A DNA stretch of 64,000 nt from Acinetobacter calcoaceticus DSM 30006 = CIP 81.8 (GTDB lineage Bacteria > Pseudomonadota > Gammaproteobacteria > Pseudomonadales > Moraxellaceae), in the NCBI RefSeq assembly GCF_000368965.1, contig NZ_KB849780.1, forward strand, positions 1,860,145 to 1,924,144, given 5' to 3'. A program made the translations under genes and the position numbers. Below the pieces are notes generated by a model. The model ran no database searches and was not told the origin of the DNA. It worked only from the letters and a program-made list of their open reading frames with translations. This document shows, one piece after another, positions 17,430 through 26,474 of this stretch. Position 1 is the stretch's first letter; every line of letters begins with the position of its first letter.

Positions 17430-18569
17430 ATGCCACACGATACAGAATTTGAACTATTTCGAGACAGTTACCGCAGGTTCTTAAAAGAACAGGTCGCTCC
17501 GTATTATGAACAATGGGAACACGATGGCCTTATCCCACGTGATCTATGGCTTCGTCTTGGGGAAAATGGCTTTTTGTGCGTAGATGTGCCCGAAGAATAT
17601 GGCGGCTATGGCGCTCCTGTTCATTACTCTCTCATGCTGGTTCAAGAAACCGCTCAAGCTGGCTTTGCATCTTTAGCTGTTGCAATTGGGGGACAAAATG
17701 AGCTGGTTTCTCCTTACTTGCAAAATATTGGTTCCGAAGAACAAAAACGCTATTGGTTACCGAAAATGGTGACAGGTGAAGTTGTCACCGCAATTGCGAT
17801 GACCGAAGCCAATGCAGGCTCAGACTTACAGGCCATACGGACTCAAGCCGTTTTAGAAAATAATCACTACCGTATTAATGGTTCAAAAACGTTTATCTCA
17901 AATGGTTTGCACGCCGACCTGATCGTTCTTGTGGCTAAAACCAATCCTCAAGCCAAAGCAAAAGGCATTTCGATTCTTTTAGTTGATGCTGCTTTAGACG
18001 GCGTTAAAAAAGGCCGCTCTTTACAAAAAATCGGACTACATGCCCAGGATACAGCCGAACTGTTTTTTGATGATGTGTATGTTCCAGCAACCCAGCGTTT
18101 AGGCGAAGAAGGACAAGGCTTTGCTTATTTAATGCAAGAGTTACCGCGTGAACGTTTAAGTATTTCCATGATGGCTTTGGGATCGATTTTAGGAGCCATC
18201 GAAATTACTAAAGACTATGTGCTCGAACGTAAAGCTTTCGGGCAACCTTTAAGCCAAATGCAGAACACGCGGTTTGTTCTCGCAAACGCGCAAATCAAAG
18301 CCAAAGCCGCCCAAGCTTTTGTAGACCAATGTGCCGCGCTGTATCAACAACACCAATTAAGCGTCACTCAAGTTGCAGCATTGAAATGTTTTATTACCGA
18401 CACCCAATGTGAAGTGATTGATCAGTTACTTCAACTTTTTGGCGGCTACGGTTACATGCAGGAATATCCGATTTCACGCTTTTTTGTGGATGCACGGGTA
18501 CAAAAAATTTATGGGGGAACCAATGAAATTATGAAAGAAATCGTTGCCCGAGAACTGCTCGGAAAATAA
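17430..18569 (+). CDS. hcaD: Acyl-CoA dehydrogenase of the hca cluster
   Basis: 379 residues with the standard acyl-CoA dehydrogenase layout: helical N-terminus, AIAMTEANAGSDLQAIRT and INGSKTFISNG in the beta domain (about residues 120-165), then RKAFGQPLSQMQNTRF, LQLFGGYGYMQEYPISR and the ending KIYGGTNEIMKEIVAREL. In the ADP1 hca operon HcaD is thought to act on saturated phenylpropanoyl-CoA such as dihydrocaffeoyl-CoA, making the cinnamoyl-CoA used by HcaA. The frame opens earlier with TTG, but ATG 17430 has AAGG at good spacing. Confidence 0.88.
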   Translation: MPHDTEFELFRDSYRRFLKEQVAPYYEQWEHDGLIPRDLWLRLGENGFLCVDVPEEYGGYGAPVHYSLMLVQETAQAGFASLAVAIGGQNELVSPYLQNIGSEEQKRYWLPKMVTGEVVTAIAMTEANAGSDLQAIRTQAVLENNHYRINGSKTFISNGLHADLIVLVAKTNPQAKAKGISILLVDAALDGVKKGRSLQKIGLHAQDTAELFFDDVYVPATQRLGEEGQGFAYLMQELPRERLSISMMALGSILGAIEITKDYVLERKAFGQPLSQMQNTRFVLANAQIKAKAAQAFVDQCAALYQQHQLSVTQVAALKCFITDTQCEVIDQLLQLFGGYGYMQEYPISRFFVDARVQKIYGGTNEIMKEIVARELLGK

Positions 18570-18650
18570 TTCGATTTAAAAACCAAATAAGGCAGACACA
18601 ACAACCATGCCTTGTTGAAAACAAGAAATGATATTTCAGGAAGAAATGCT

Positions 18651-19901
18651 ATGTCGAAATTATGGATGTACTCTACCCTTATGCTCTCAGGCTCAGTATG
18701 GGCGGGCAGTTTTATTGATAACAGTTCAGTAGAACTCACCATGCGAAATTTCTATTTTGACCGCGACTACCAAGAGCAATCTGCTTACCCTGCCGCCAAG
18801 GACTGGACACAAGGTTTTATTCTTAAAGCCAATTCAGGTTATACCGAAGGGACTGTCGGTTTTGGGCTGGATGTACTTGCAACGGCAGGCTTTAAACTCG
18901 ATGCCGACGCAGAGCATGGAGGTACAGGAAACTTACCTAGAGACACGCGTACCAATGAACCTGCCGACTCTTATGGCGAAATTGGTGTAACAGCAAAAGC
19001 TAAAATGAGCCAGACCGAACTTCGCATTGGTACGTTAATGCCAATGAACCCTGTTTTAGTAGCTTCACCTGCTCGCTTGTTACCTCAAACTTATCGAGGA
19101 ATTTCACTGACGAGCAAAGATATTAAAGACTTTGACTTACAGGCAGCCTATCTCGATAAAGTGAATCATCGTGATTCAACCAACTATGAAAAAATTAAAA
19201 TTTCAGGGGTGAATGGGCGGTTTAAAAGTGCCGAAACTGACGGACTCTACTATTTAGGTGGGAACTATCAGCTTGATCCAGCAATCAAGCTCACAGCGTT
19301 CTATATGGATGTTGATGATCTTTATAACCAGACCATGGTCGGTGCCTTACACCAACACAAAATTAATGACACCACTAATCTGAGCTCGCAGTTACGCTAC
19401 TACCGCAGCCGTGATGACGGACAAGCGAAGGCTGGTTTAGTCGATAATGATCTTTATCATGCTCACTTTGAGTTAAAACATCAAAACCATAAATTTATTT
19501 TTGGAACCTTCCAACATCACGGCGACACCGCATTTCCGTATTTGACTGGAGGTGAAACTGGCCTACTCATTGATACATGGCCGGGTGAGTTTTTAAACCC
19601 AAAAGAAAAAGCCTATAGCTTCCGCTATGAATATGACTTTAAAGATTACGTTCCAGGTTTACGTTTCATGACCCGTTACACCACAGGTCACAATATTTAT
19701 GCACCTAACTTAGGTGGAACCAATTTAAAAGAACGCGAAACAGACTTTGATTTAGGCTACACCGTTCAAAGTGGCTGGTTAAAAAATCTCGGGCTACGCG
19801 CACGATATGCCATTTATGACAACAACATGCTTTCCACTGCCAACATCAAGCCTGTAAACGAAACCCGTATCAACATTGATTACACATGGAAATTTAAATA
19901 A
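18651..19901 (+). CDS. hcaE: OprD-family porin of the hca cluster
   Basis: 416 residues with a signal peptide (cleavage near SVWA) and a barrel-type ending (YTWKFK). It is OprD-like, with the VELTMRNFYFDRDYQEQS start shared with the vanP-type porin, and it ends with matching ARY and NETRINIDYTWKF segments. ATG 18651 is preceded by AGGAAG; an upstream TTG would spoil the signal. By position it is HcaE, the porin for hydroxycinnamates. It is followed by a strong terminator, so hcaF and hcaG depend on read-through or on their own promoter. Confidence 0.88.
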   Translation: MSKLWMYSTLMLSGSVWAGSFIDNSSVELTMRNFYFDRDYQEQSAYPAAKDWTQGFILKANSGYTEGTVGFGLDVLATAGFKLDADAEHGGTGNLPRDTRTNEPADSYGEIGVTAKAKMSQTELRIGTLMPMNPVLVASPARLLPQTYRGISLTSKDIKDFDLQAAYLDKVNHRDSTNYEKIKISGVNGRFKSAETDGLYYLGGNYQLDPAIKLTAFYMDVDDLYNQTMVGALHQHKINDTTNLSSQLRYYRSRDDGQAKAGLVDNDLYHAHFELKHQNHKFIFGTFQHHGDTAFPYLTGGETGLLIDTWPGEFLNPKEKAYSFRYEYDFKDYVPGLRFMTRYTTGHNIYAPNLGGTNLKERETDFDLGYTVQSGWLKNLGLRARYAIYDNNMLSTANIKPVNETRINIDYTWKFK

Positions 19902-19910
19902 TTCAAAACA

Positions 19911-19944
19911 AGAGGTTCAGTTACACATAGAACCTCTTTTTATT
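19911..19944 (+). terminator. Rho-independent terminator after hcaE
   Basis: AGAGGTTC (19911-19918) pairs with GAACCTCT (19930-19937), followed by TTTTATTT. It splits the hca operon between hcaE and hcaF. Confidence 0.8.
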
Positions 19945-19955
19945 TCGGGAAATAA

Positions 19956-20369
19956 ATGATTAAGCATGGACCTTTCATTATGGATCAAAAAACTTTAGAG
20001 CACTTACCGCCAATCCATCACCATTTGGGCGGTCACAGCATCAATTGGAATACCGAACATACTGAGCTCACCATCCATTACATGGCGCTAGAAAGCTTTA
20101 CCAATCCACGCGGTACCGTTGAAGGCGGCATGATCTGCGCCATGCTTGACGATGTGATGGGACTTTTTGCATTTCTTGCCAATGACCGTAAACCTGCCAC
20201 CACCATTAACTTAACCATGGACTTTTTAAGACCCTGTGCTGTGGGCGAAGTCATTACAAAATGCCATTTCATTAAACAAGGCAAAACTGTACTGAATCTC
20301 GAAAGTGAAGCTTGGCAAAACAACAAAATGATTGCACGAAGTACAGCTAATTTTCTGGTTTTAGATTAA
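19956..20369 (+). CDS. hcaF: Hotdog-fold thioesterase (PaaI type)
   Basis: 137 residues of the hotdog thioesterase fold: FTNPRGTVEGGMICAMLDDVMGL (central helix with the active-site region), then ATTINLTMDFLRPCAVGEV. It hydrolyses acyl-CoA thioesters. In the hca cluster it would release CoA from stalled aromatic-CoA intermediates, which also lowers the inducer pool. GGGA precedes ATG 19956; a second ATG at 19980 (MDQKTLEHLPP) is possible and would give 129 residues. The name rests on order in the A. baylyi hca set. Confidence 0.82.
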   Translation: MIKHGPFIMDQKTLEHLPPIHHHLGGHSINWNTEHTELTIHYMALESFTNPRGTVEGGMICAMLDDVMGLFAFLANDRKPATTINLTMDFLRPCAVGEVITKCHFIKQGKTVLNLESEAWQNNKMIARSTANFLVLD

Positions 20370-20402
20370 TTGCGACCATTCATTCAATAAGGATATGAAT
20401 AA

Positions 20403-22154
20403 ATGAATTACACCAACAATAAACGAATTTTGACTCACTCCGCTTTAGTGCTTGCCATGCTTGGCGCTTTGGCAGGTTGTGGAAGTGATAATGATGACAC
20501 AACGGTTCCCTCAACAACGAAACCACCTCAGTTGTCTCCTGCTGTTGGCGTAAAGATGACAGGAAGCTGTTCAGACTTACTCGGATTTCAATACAACAAT
20601 ACAGTCATTAGCTCAGCCACTCTTCAAGAGGCAGGTACATTGACTGTAGCCAACAAACCGATTGGCGCTCATTGTTTAGTCAAAGGTTATATGGATCAAC
20701 GCGTAAGCCCTGTCGATGGACAAACCTATCAAATTGGTTTTGAAATGCGCTTACCAATAGACTGGAATGGCCGTTTTCTCTATCAAGGCAATGGCGGAAC
20801 CGATGGTAATCTTATACCTGCAACTGGACAGGTTGGGAGTGGTGGTCCGCTCACCAATGCCCTACATGATGGTTTCGCTGTTATTTCTTCCGATGCTGGA
20901 CATAATGCTTCACAAAATCCAATGTTTGGTTTAGATCCTCAAGCCAGAATCAACTACGGCTATGGTGCGATTACCAAACTCACGCCTATGGCAAAAAATC
21001 TAATTAAAACAGCGTATGGTAAATTGCCAGACCGCTCCTATGCAGGCGGCACTTCAAATGGCGGACGCCACGCCATGATTGCGGCAACCCGTTTGGGCGA
21101 CCAATATGATGGAATTTTAGCAAGCACACCGGGTTTCCATTTACCTCGTGCAGCCGCGGCTCAACTCTACACAGCACAGCAGCTTCGTCGTGTCGCAACA
21201 GATGAAAATGACTTAAGTACCGCCCTCACTCTTTCAGAGCGTAAAGTATTAGCAAAAGCGATTTTAGATCGATGTGATGCCTTAGATGGTGTTGCAGATG
21301 GACTCGTTCAAGATGTTGAGGCTTGCCGTACTGCTTTTAATATTCACCAACATGTACCCGTTTGTTCAAGCACAAGAGATGGCACATGCCTAAGTACCGA
21401 ACAAATTGATGTATTAGCCAACATTTACCGCGGTCCTGTAAATTCTGCTGGACAAGCACTTTATGCAACCCAGCCTTTCGACCCTGGTTTAGTCGGCAGT
21501 AACTGGGCAAGCTGGAAATTCGAATCTTCGGTGGGAACAGCACGTGACCCAGTTGCAGTCGGCATTCTTTTTCAGGTTCCACCAGACCCAACTGTAGTTC
21601 AAAACTCTAGACAGTTTGCCTTTAACTATAATTTTGATACTGATTATGTAAAACTCTCGGCAACCAATAATGTATACACCGAAAGTTCGATGTCTTTCAT
21701 GATGCCACCCGATGAATTGAATCTGGATAAACTCCGTAATCACGGTGGTAAAATGATTGTGGTACAAGGTACAGCAGACGGCGTTTTCTCTGTAGATGAC
21801 ACCCAAAATTGGTACGATCAACTGCTACAACACTATAAAAATGATGCAAAAGGTACAGCGCCTGAATTTGCACGTTTCTTTAGAGTTCCGGGCATGAACC
21901 ATACCCGTGATGGCATTGCGACCGACCAATTTGATGCATTGACTGCTTTAGTCAACTGGGTGGAATATGGGCAAGCACCTGACAAAATCATTGCGACTGC
22001 ACGCGGCGCAGGTAATCCAAGTGGTCAAGTGAATACTGAACTTCCGCAAGACTGGGCACCAGACCGTACCCGTCCACTTTGTCCTTACCCACTAATTGTC
22101 CGTTACAATGGTCAGGGTGATAGCGAAAAAGCTGAAAACTTTAGCTGTAAATAA
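20403..22154 (+). CDS. hcaG: Tannase/feruloyl esterase family lipoprotein, probable chlorogenate esterase
   Basis: 583 residues. The lipoprotein signal ends in LAGC (Cys26), so the enzyme is membrane-anchored outside the cytoplasm. It is a tannase-family alpha/beta hydrolase: RFLYQGNGGTDGN, AGGTSNGGRHAMIAA with the nucleophilic serine, IVVQGTADGVFS with the probable acid, and RVPGMNHTRDG with the histidine. Several cysteine pairs fit the family disulphides. HcaG of A. baylyi hydrolyses chlorogenate to caffeate and quinate outside the cell membrane. AAGGAT lies before the start. It is the last gene of the hca set and is followed by a terminator. Confidence 0.88.
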   Translation: MNYTNNKRILTHSALVLAMLGALAGCGSDNDDTTVPSTTKPPQLSPAVGVKMTGSCSDLLGFQYNNTVISSATLQEAGTLTVANKPIGAHCLVKGYMDQRVSPVDGQTYQIGFEMRLPIDWNGRFLYQGNGGTDGNLIPATGQVGSGGPLTNALHDGFAVISSDAGHNASQNPMFGLDPQARINYGYGAITKLTPMAKNLIKTAYGKLPDRSYAGGTSNGGRHAMIAATRLGDQYDGILASTPGFHLPRAAAAQLYTAQQLRRVATDENDLSTALTLSERKVLAKAILDRCDALDGVADGLVQDVEACRTAFNIHQHVPVCSSTRDGTCLSTEQIDVLANIYRGPVNSAGQALYATQPFDPGLVGSNWASWKFESSVGTARDPVAVGILFQVPPDPTVVQNSRQFAFNYNFDTDYVKLSATNNVYTESSMSFMMPPDELNLDKLRNHGGKMIVVQGTADGVFSVDDTQNWYDQLLQHYKNDAKGTAPEFARFFRVPGMNHTRDGIATDQFDALTALVNWVEYGQAPDKIIATARGAGNPSGQVNTELPQDWAPDRTRPLCPYPLIVRYNGQGDSEKAENFSCK

Positions 22155-22170
22155 CTGGATTCAAAATAAA

Positions 22171-22199
22171 AAAGAGAGCTCAGGTAGGCTCTCTTTTTC
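22171..22199 (+). terminator. Rho-independent terminator after hcaG
   Basis: AAAGAGAGC (22171-22179) pairs with GCTCTCTTT (22188-22196) and is followed by a T-run. It closes the hca transcript. Confidence 0.8.
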
Positions 22200-22299
22200 A
22201 TTTTATGAAGCGACACTATTCAACCATTATCAAATGATATTTCATCCAATGCCTGCATCGCTGCTAAGATAACACCGAAAACCAAAAACTCATTTCGAT

Positions 22300-23205
22300 A
22301 TGCAAAACCAGACTGCCCCAACTCTCCCCTCAACTCAACTTGGAAAAGCATTGCTTTGTCTTATGACATCGGCATTATTATTTTCCATTATGGGGGTATG
22401 CATTCGTTTTGCTTCAGAAACGGTAGACAATGCGACCGTCGTGTTTTTTAGAAATGCAGTGGGTTTATTTATTTTTATTCCTATGCTTTTAAAACAAGGC
22501 TTAGACTTCGTTAAAACCGATAAACTCTGGATGCACACTTGGCGAAGCTTAGTGGGTCTTGCTGCAATGTATGGTTTTTTCTATGCAATTGCGAACTTAA
22601 AACTATCAAATGCGATGGTTTTTAGCTACTCATCTCCAATCTTTATTCCACTCATTGCATGGCTTTTCTTAAAAGAAAAAATCACTAAGTCGATGATTTT
22701 TGCCGCCGTTATTGGGTTAATTGGAGTTTTATTTGTTGCTAAACCAGATCAAGGCCTACTCAATGCATTGTCCTTTATTGGTTTAGGCGCATGTTTTTTA
22801 TCAGCGATGGCTTTTGTAACTGTAAGAGCTTTAACCAGTACAGAACCGCCTGAGCGTATTGTTTTTTACTTCTGTATTTTTGGTAGTTTAATTTCCTCTA
22901 TTCCGATGTTCTGGCATTGGCGTATTTTCACTTGGCATGAACTCGCATTGCTGATTGCCGCAGGACTTTTAGCAAACATTAGTCAGCTTTTTATGTCTTA
23001 TGCTTATAGCTTAGCACCAGCAGGACAAATTGGCCCAATGAACTACATTGCCATTATTTTTGCAGGAATTTGGGGATTTGTTTTTTGGCATGAATTACCG
23101 GATCTGTTTACTCTGATCGGCATATTTATTATTTTATTTGCTATTTTGCTCTGTAATCCATTTTTGCAAAAAAAGTTATTCTCTCGATTTAAGGTCCAGA
23201 TATAA
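22300..23205 (+). CDS. DMT-superfamily (EamA) transporter
   Basis: 301 residues with ten predicted membrane segments in two EamA repeats. The first repeat carries VVFFRNAVGLFIFIPML and FSYSSPIFIPLIAWLFLKEK; the second ends FAGIWGFVFWHELPDLFTLIG. Members export metabolites or amino acids. The ribosome site is weak. It follows the hca terminator and is probably an independent gene; no link to phenolic metabolism can be shown. Substrate unknown. Confidence 0.8.
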   Translation: MQNQTAPTLPSTQLGKALLCLMTSALLFSIMGVCIRFASETVDNATVVFFRNAVGLFIFIPMLLKQGLDFVKTDKLWMHTWRSLVGLAAMYGFFYAIANLKLSNAMVFSYSSPIFIPLIAWLFLKEKITKSMIFAAVIGLIGVLFVAKPDQGLLNALSFIGLGACFLSAMAFVTVRALTSTEPPERIVFYFCIFGSLISSIPMFWHWRIFTWHELALLIAAGLLANISQLFMSYAYSLAPAGQIGPMNYIAIIFAGIWGFVFWHELPDLFTLIGIFIILFAILLCNPFLQKKLFSRFKVQI

Positions 23206-23223
23206 CTCATTCTAATATTAGTT

Positions 23224-23256
23224 TTATAACAATTGAAAACTAATCAATTGTTATAA
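23224..23256. terminator. 12-base inverted repeat between converging genes
   Basis: TTATAACAATTG (23224-23235) and CAATTGTTATAA (23245-23256) are exact complements. It overlaps the stop of the minus-strand gene and follows the plus-strand transporter. The stem is AT-rich and the T-run weak, so termination is only moderately supported. Confidence 0.5.
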
Positions 23257-23680
23257 AAACCTCACCATATTCAATCTCTTCAAAAAATCTAGCTCTACCG
23301 TGTGCATTTAACCCCGCATATTTAATTTTTGCATTCCAAGAATCAACGATTTTCTTCGCAATTAACAAAGCTTGCTCTGCCATCATCTCATCATGTAGGC
23401 TTGTCAATTCTATGAGATTCATCCAAAACTGAGCTTTATTTATCTCTTCTACTTCTTTCAAATCATTAAATTTATCTTGATCAAACTCACTCTCTAAAAA
23501 AATATGATTTTCAATTATAAGGAAATCAGGAAAAATCAAATTTAGAATCTTAAAAAGTAAATCTACGGGTAGTTCTTTAATTTTAAAAATTGAGTAAATG
23601 TATTCAATATCACCAAAAAAGTTTGGCTTATTTATATTTTTAAAACTTTCAAAACTTAAATCACCATCTTTTTCATCCAT
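23240..23680 (-). CDS. Hypothetical protein
   Basis: 146 residues from ATG 23680 (an in-frame TTG three codons upstream is possible). No family is recognised. It is acidic, mainly helical, without signal peptide or membrane segment, and it ends in a conserved-looking segment (GLNAHGRARFFEEIEYGEVFITID). Its base composition is more AT-rich than its neighbours. It lies alone between a transporter and the AraC regulator. Small acidic orphans like this are often immunity proteins of toxin systems, but nothing beside it supports that. Confidence 0.55.
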   Translation of the reverse strand: MDEKDGDLSFESFKNINKPNFFGDIEYIYSIFKIKELPVDLLFKILNLIFPDFLIIENHIFLESEFDQDKFNDLKEVEEINKAQFWMNLIELTSLHDEMMAEQALLIAKKIVDSWNAKIKYAGLNAHGRARFFEEIEYGEVFITID

Positions 23681-23733
23681 ACAATTCAACCCATCACTAT
23701 TAAAAAACGATTAAATTATTTCAAATATTTAAT

Positions 23734-24804
23734 TTATAAAATTAATTTCTCACGATACTCATTCGGTGAAATACCTGTCCAGTGTCGATAGGCTTTTCTA
23801 AAATTAGATGTATCTGAAAAGCCAATTCTCTCGGCAATTTCATCTATAGATAAGGTCGTCTCTCGCAAATATTCATCCGCAAGACGGCGCCGAGTTTCAT
23901 CTAACAATTCTTGATAGGTTAAATTAAAACCCGCTAACCGCCGATGTAAAGTGCGTTTTGAAATATGCAACCGCTCAGCCATTTCTTGAGCCGATGGGAA
24001 AAGTCCTGTTCCATCTAACAAAATCAAACGAATTGTTTTCACCAACTCAGGCTCTTCAGCTACCGCAGCACCTAACATCCGCTCACAAAACGACTTACAC
24101 ATATCCGCGGTAATCGGGTTAGCATTTGGGCAAGGCACATCAAGCCACTTTAAATCAAAGTGCCATTGCATTACGCCAGCATCAAACTGAACAGGACAAT
24201 GAAAAACTTTTTCATATTCCTCTGCATAGTCAGGTGCAGAATAAGGCAATAAAAGCATCTTTGCTTGAAATGGCCCTTCAAGCACACGTTCAATTAAGGT
24301 TTGCATTGAGCTAAACCAAAATTCACACACCAAAGGCAAAAGCTTACCTAGTGCAATAATATCTTGCCCTTCAAAAACAGCAGCATCCTCTCGAATATAA
24401 AAAGACTTCTTTAAAATAGGCCCAGCAAGTTTAATATGTCGAATGCCAAGCTCTACCGCTTGTCTAAAATTACGCGAAGAATAGAGTGCGTAACTATACA
24501 CTCCAAAATCTGACAGCCGCTGCTTTTGTCCTGCACGCAATCCAATTAACGGATCATGAGATAAACGTTGAATATTTTGAAATAACTGGATTTTTTGAAG
24601 TTGAGAAATATATAAAGAGGGTTGATTCATCGCATCTGGTGAAATATTTGTACCAAATAGAACATCTGACATTGAATGGCCTTGCAAGCCCATTTCATCA
24701 AATAAACTGGTCAACCCCAGCAAATATGTATTCGAACCAAAAGATGTATTATCATAATTTCCTTCGATAACAAGATTTGTATTTTTATAAATATTATTAG
24801 CCAT
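23734..24804 (-). CDS. AraC-family regulator, probable regulator of calB
   Basis: 356 residues. An N-terminal arabinose-binding-like region (residues about 30-210) is followed by two C-terminal helix-turn-helix motifs: AQEMAERLHISKRTLHRRLAGFNLTYQELLDETR and IDEIAERIGFSDTSNFRKAYRHWTGISPNEYR. The layout matches the OruR/ArgR-like subgroup that activates catabolic genes. It is divergent from the coniferyl aldehyde dehydrogenase gene (130 bases between starts), so it most likely controls that gene in response to an aromatic alcohol or aldehyde; this is inferred from position. Confidence 0.83.
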   Translation of the reverse strand: MANNIYKNTNLVIEGNYDNTSFGSNTYLLGLTSLFDEMGLQGHSMSDVLFGTNISPDAMNQPSLYISQLQKIQLFQNIQRLSHDPLIGLRAGQKQRLSDFGVYSYALYSSRNFRQAVELGIRHIKLAGPILKKSFYIREDAAVFEGQDIIALGKLLPLVCEFWFSSMQTLIERVLEGPFQAKMLLLPYSAPDYAEEYEKVFHCPVQFDAGVMQWHFDLKWLDVPCPNANPITADMCKSFCERMLGAAVAEEPELVKTIRLILLDGTGLFPSAQEMAERLHISKRTLHRRLAGFNLTYQELLDETRRRLADEYLRETTLSIDEIAERIGFSDTSNFRKAYRHWTGISPNEYREKLIL

Positions 24805-24934
24805 TTAACTCACACCATCCCTAGAGTGACGTGCATAATGGCACTAAACTACCTCTTGTTGTCTCAATTTAACATCGACCATACAACGCTTCAAGCATAA
24901 AGTATGATAAGCAAAAGTATGGGAAGGAATAAAA

Positions 24935-26395
24935 ATGGAACGCTCCACTTTAAAAGAATATAGCGGCTCTGCCACCGAACATATGGAACTTATTTTTTCC
25001 AAACAACGTGCTAATTTTGAAGCGGACCCTTACCCAAGCCTTGAGGCTCGCCGAACAAAACTGCATCAACTCAAAAAACAAATTATTCGTTATCAAGATG
25101 CTTTAGCTGCTGCGATTAATGCTGACTTTAGTTCAAGATCACTGGATGAATCTAAACTATTAGATTTACTTGGCTCTGTGTTAGAGGCTGATCATGCAAT
25201 TCATCACTTACGCCGCTGGATGCGCCCAAGTAAACGCCGTACGGAACTTTTATTTTTATCAAATCGTTTAAGTGTGCAATACCAACCTAAAGGCGTGGTT
25301 GGTGTGATTGTGCCTTGGAACTTCCCCGTTTATTTAGCACTTGGTCCGCTCATTGCCGCATTAGCTGCGGGCAACCGAGTCATGATTAAATTGTCTGAAA
25401 TTACACCGAATACCAATGCAATGCTACGACGTATGCTCGCCGAAGTCTTTAATGAAGATGAAGTCGCAATTTTTGGTGAAGAAATTACAGACCCCGCTAG
25501 ATTTACTTCTTTGCCGTTTAACCATATTGTCTTTACTGGCTCTCCAGCCATTGGCAAAGTGGTAATGAGAGCAGCAGCTGAAAATCTAACTCCTGTTACA
25601 CTTGAGTTAGGCGGTAAATCACCAGCAATTGTGAGCCGTAACTACCCGATTGCCGATGCAGCCAAACGTATTACGCATGGTAAAGCAACAAACAGTGGTC
25701 AGATCTGTGTAGCACCTGACTACGCTTTGGTTCCCAAAGAAAGTATTGATGAATTTGTGGATGCTGCAAAATCAAGCTTTATCAAAATGTTTGGTCAAAA
25801 CATCACAAACAATGATAACTACACATCCATTGTAAATGACCGTCATTTAAAACGTATTCAAGATATTTTGACCGATGCACAAGAAAGAGGTGCGCGGATT
25901 ATTCCTTGCGACACTTACAGCTTTGACCAACAAGGCCGCAGAATGCCTGTACAGATTGTGCTTAACTGCACTCCAGACATGCGCATTATGAAAGAAGAAC
26001 TCTTTGGCCCTGTTCTACCTGTAGTGGCTTATGATTCTTTAGATGATGCAATTACCTATGTGAAATCAGACGAACGACCTTTAGCGCTTTATTGCTTTAC
26101 ACATAGCTCAGTAGAACGTGATCGTATTTTACGTGAAACTCATTCGGGTGGTGTGACCATCAATGATTGGGGTTGGCATGTAGTCAACCATGATGCTCCT
26201 TTCGGTGGTATCGGCAACTCAGGTATGGGGTCGTATCATGGTGAAGAAGGTTTCCGTGAACTTTCTCATGCCAAAACGGTATTTACACGCCATCGGTTTT
26301 TCCCGACTCAACTTTTCCACCCTCCTTATGGAACATTCCTACAAAAATTAGCGATCCGCTTTTTCTTGAAAAAAGGTGATCCTAATATTAAATAA
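24935..26395 (+). CDS. calB: Coniferyl aldehyde dehydrogenase
   Basis: 486 residues, class 3-type aldehyde dehydrogenase with a C-terminal hydrophobic tail region (FHPPYGTFLQKLAIRFFLKKG). It carries VPWNFPVYLALGPLIAALAAGN, the NAD loop FTGSPAIGKVV, LELGGKSPAIV with the base glutamate, and NSGQICVAPDYALV with the catalytic cysteine. The family oxidises coniferyl aldehyde to ferulate, which would feed the nearby hca pathway. GGAAGGA precedes the start. Its last 183 bases and its terminator recur about 18 kb away at 44306-44526, bracketing the Tad-Rhs island. Confidence 0.85.
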   Translation: MERSTLKEYSGSATEHMELIFSKQRANFEADPYPSLEARRTKLHQLKKQIIRYQDALAAAINADFSSRSLDESKLLDLLGSVLEADHAIHHLRRWMRPSKRRTELLFLSNRLSVQYQPKGVVGVIVPWNFPVYLALGPLIAALAAGNRVMIKLSEITPNTNAMLRRMLAEVFNEDEVAIFGEEITDPARFTSLPFNHIVFTGSPAIGKVVMRAAAENLTPVTLELGGKSPAIVSRNYPIADAAKRITHGKATNSGQICVAPDYALVPKESIDEFVDAAKSSFIKMFGQNITNNDNYTSIVNDRHLKRIQDILTDAQERGARIIPCDTYSFDQQGRRMPVQIVLNCTPDMRIMKEELFGPVLPVVAYDSLDDAITYVKSDERPLALYCFTHSSVERDRILRETHSGGVTINDWGWHVVNHDAPFGGIGNSGMGSYHGEEGFRELSHAKTVFTRHRFFPTQLFHPPYGTFLQKLAIRFFLKKGDPNIK

Positions 26396-26433
26396 AGAGT
26401 ATATAAAAAAGCCTCATCATGAGGCTTTTTATT
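26213..26433 (+). repeat. Left direct repeat: calB 3' end plus terminator
   Basis: 221 bases that match 44306-44526 at about 95% by my hand alignment (about a dozen differences, including one extra G in the right copy). This copy is part of the intact calB gene. The pair marks the two ends of the accessory island. Confidence 0.85.
26406..26430 (+). terminator. calB terminator
   Basis: AAAAAGCCTC and GAGGCTTTTT pair around ATCAT. It is a strong rho-independent terminator, and its counterpart lies at 44499-44523. Confidence 0.85.
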
Positions 26434-26474
26434 GGGTTAAATAAATAAGTTATTTTAATAGAATACTAAACGAA

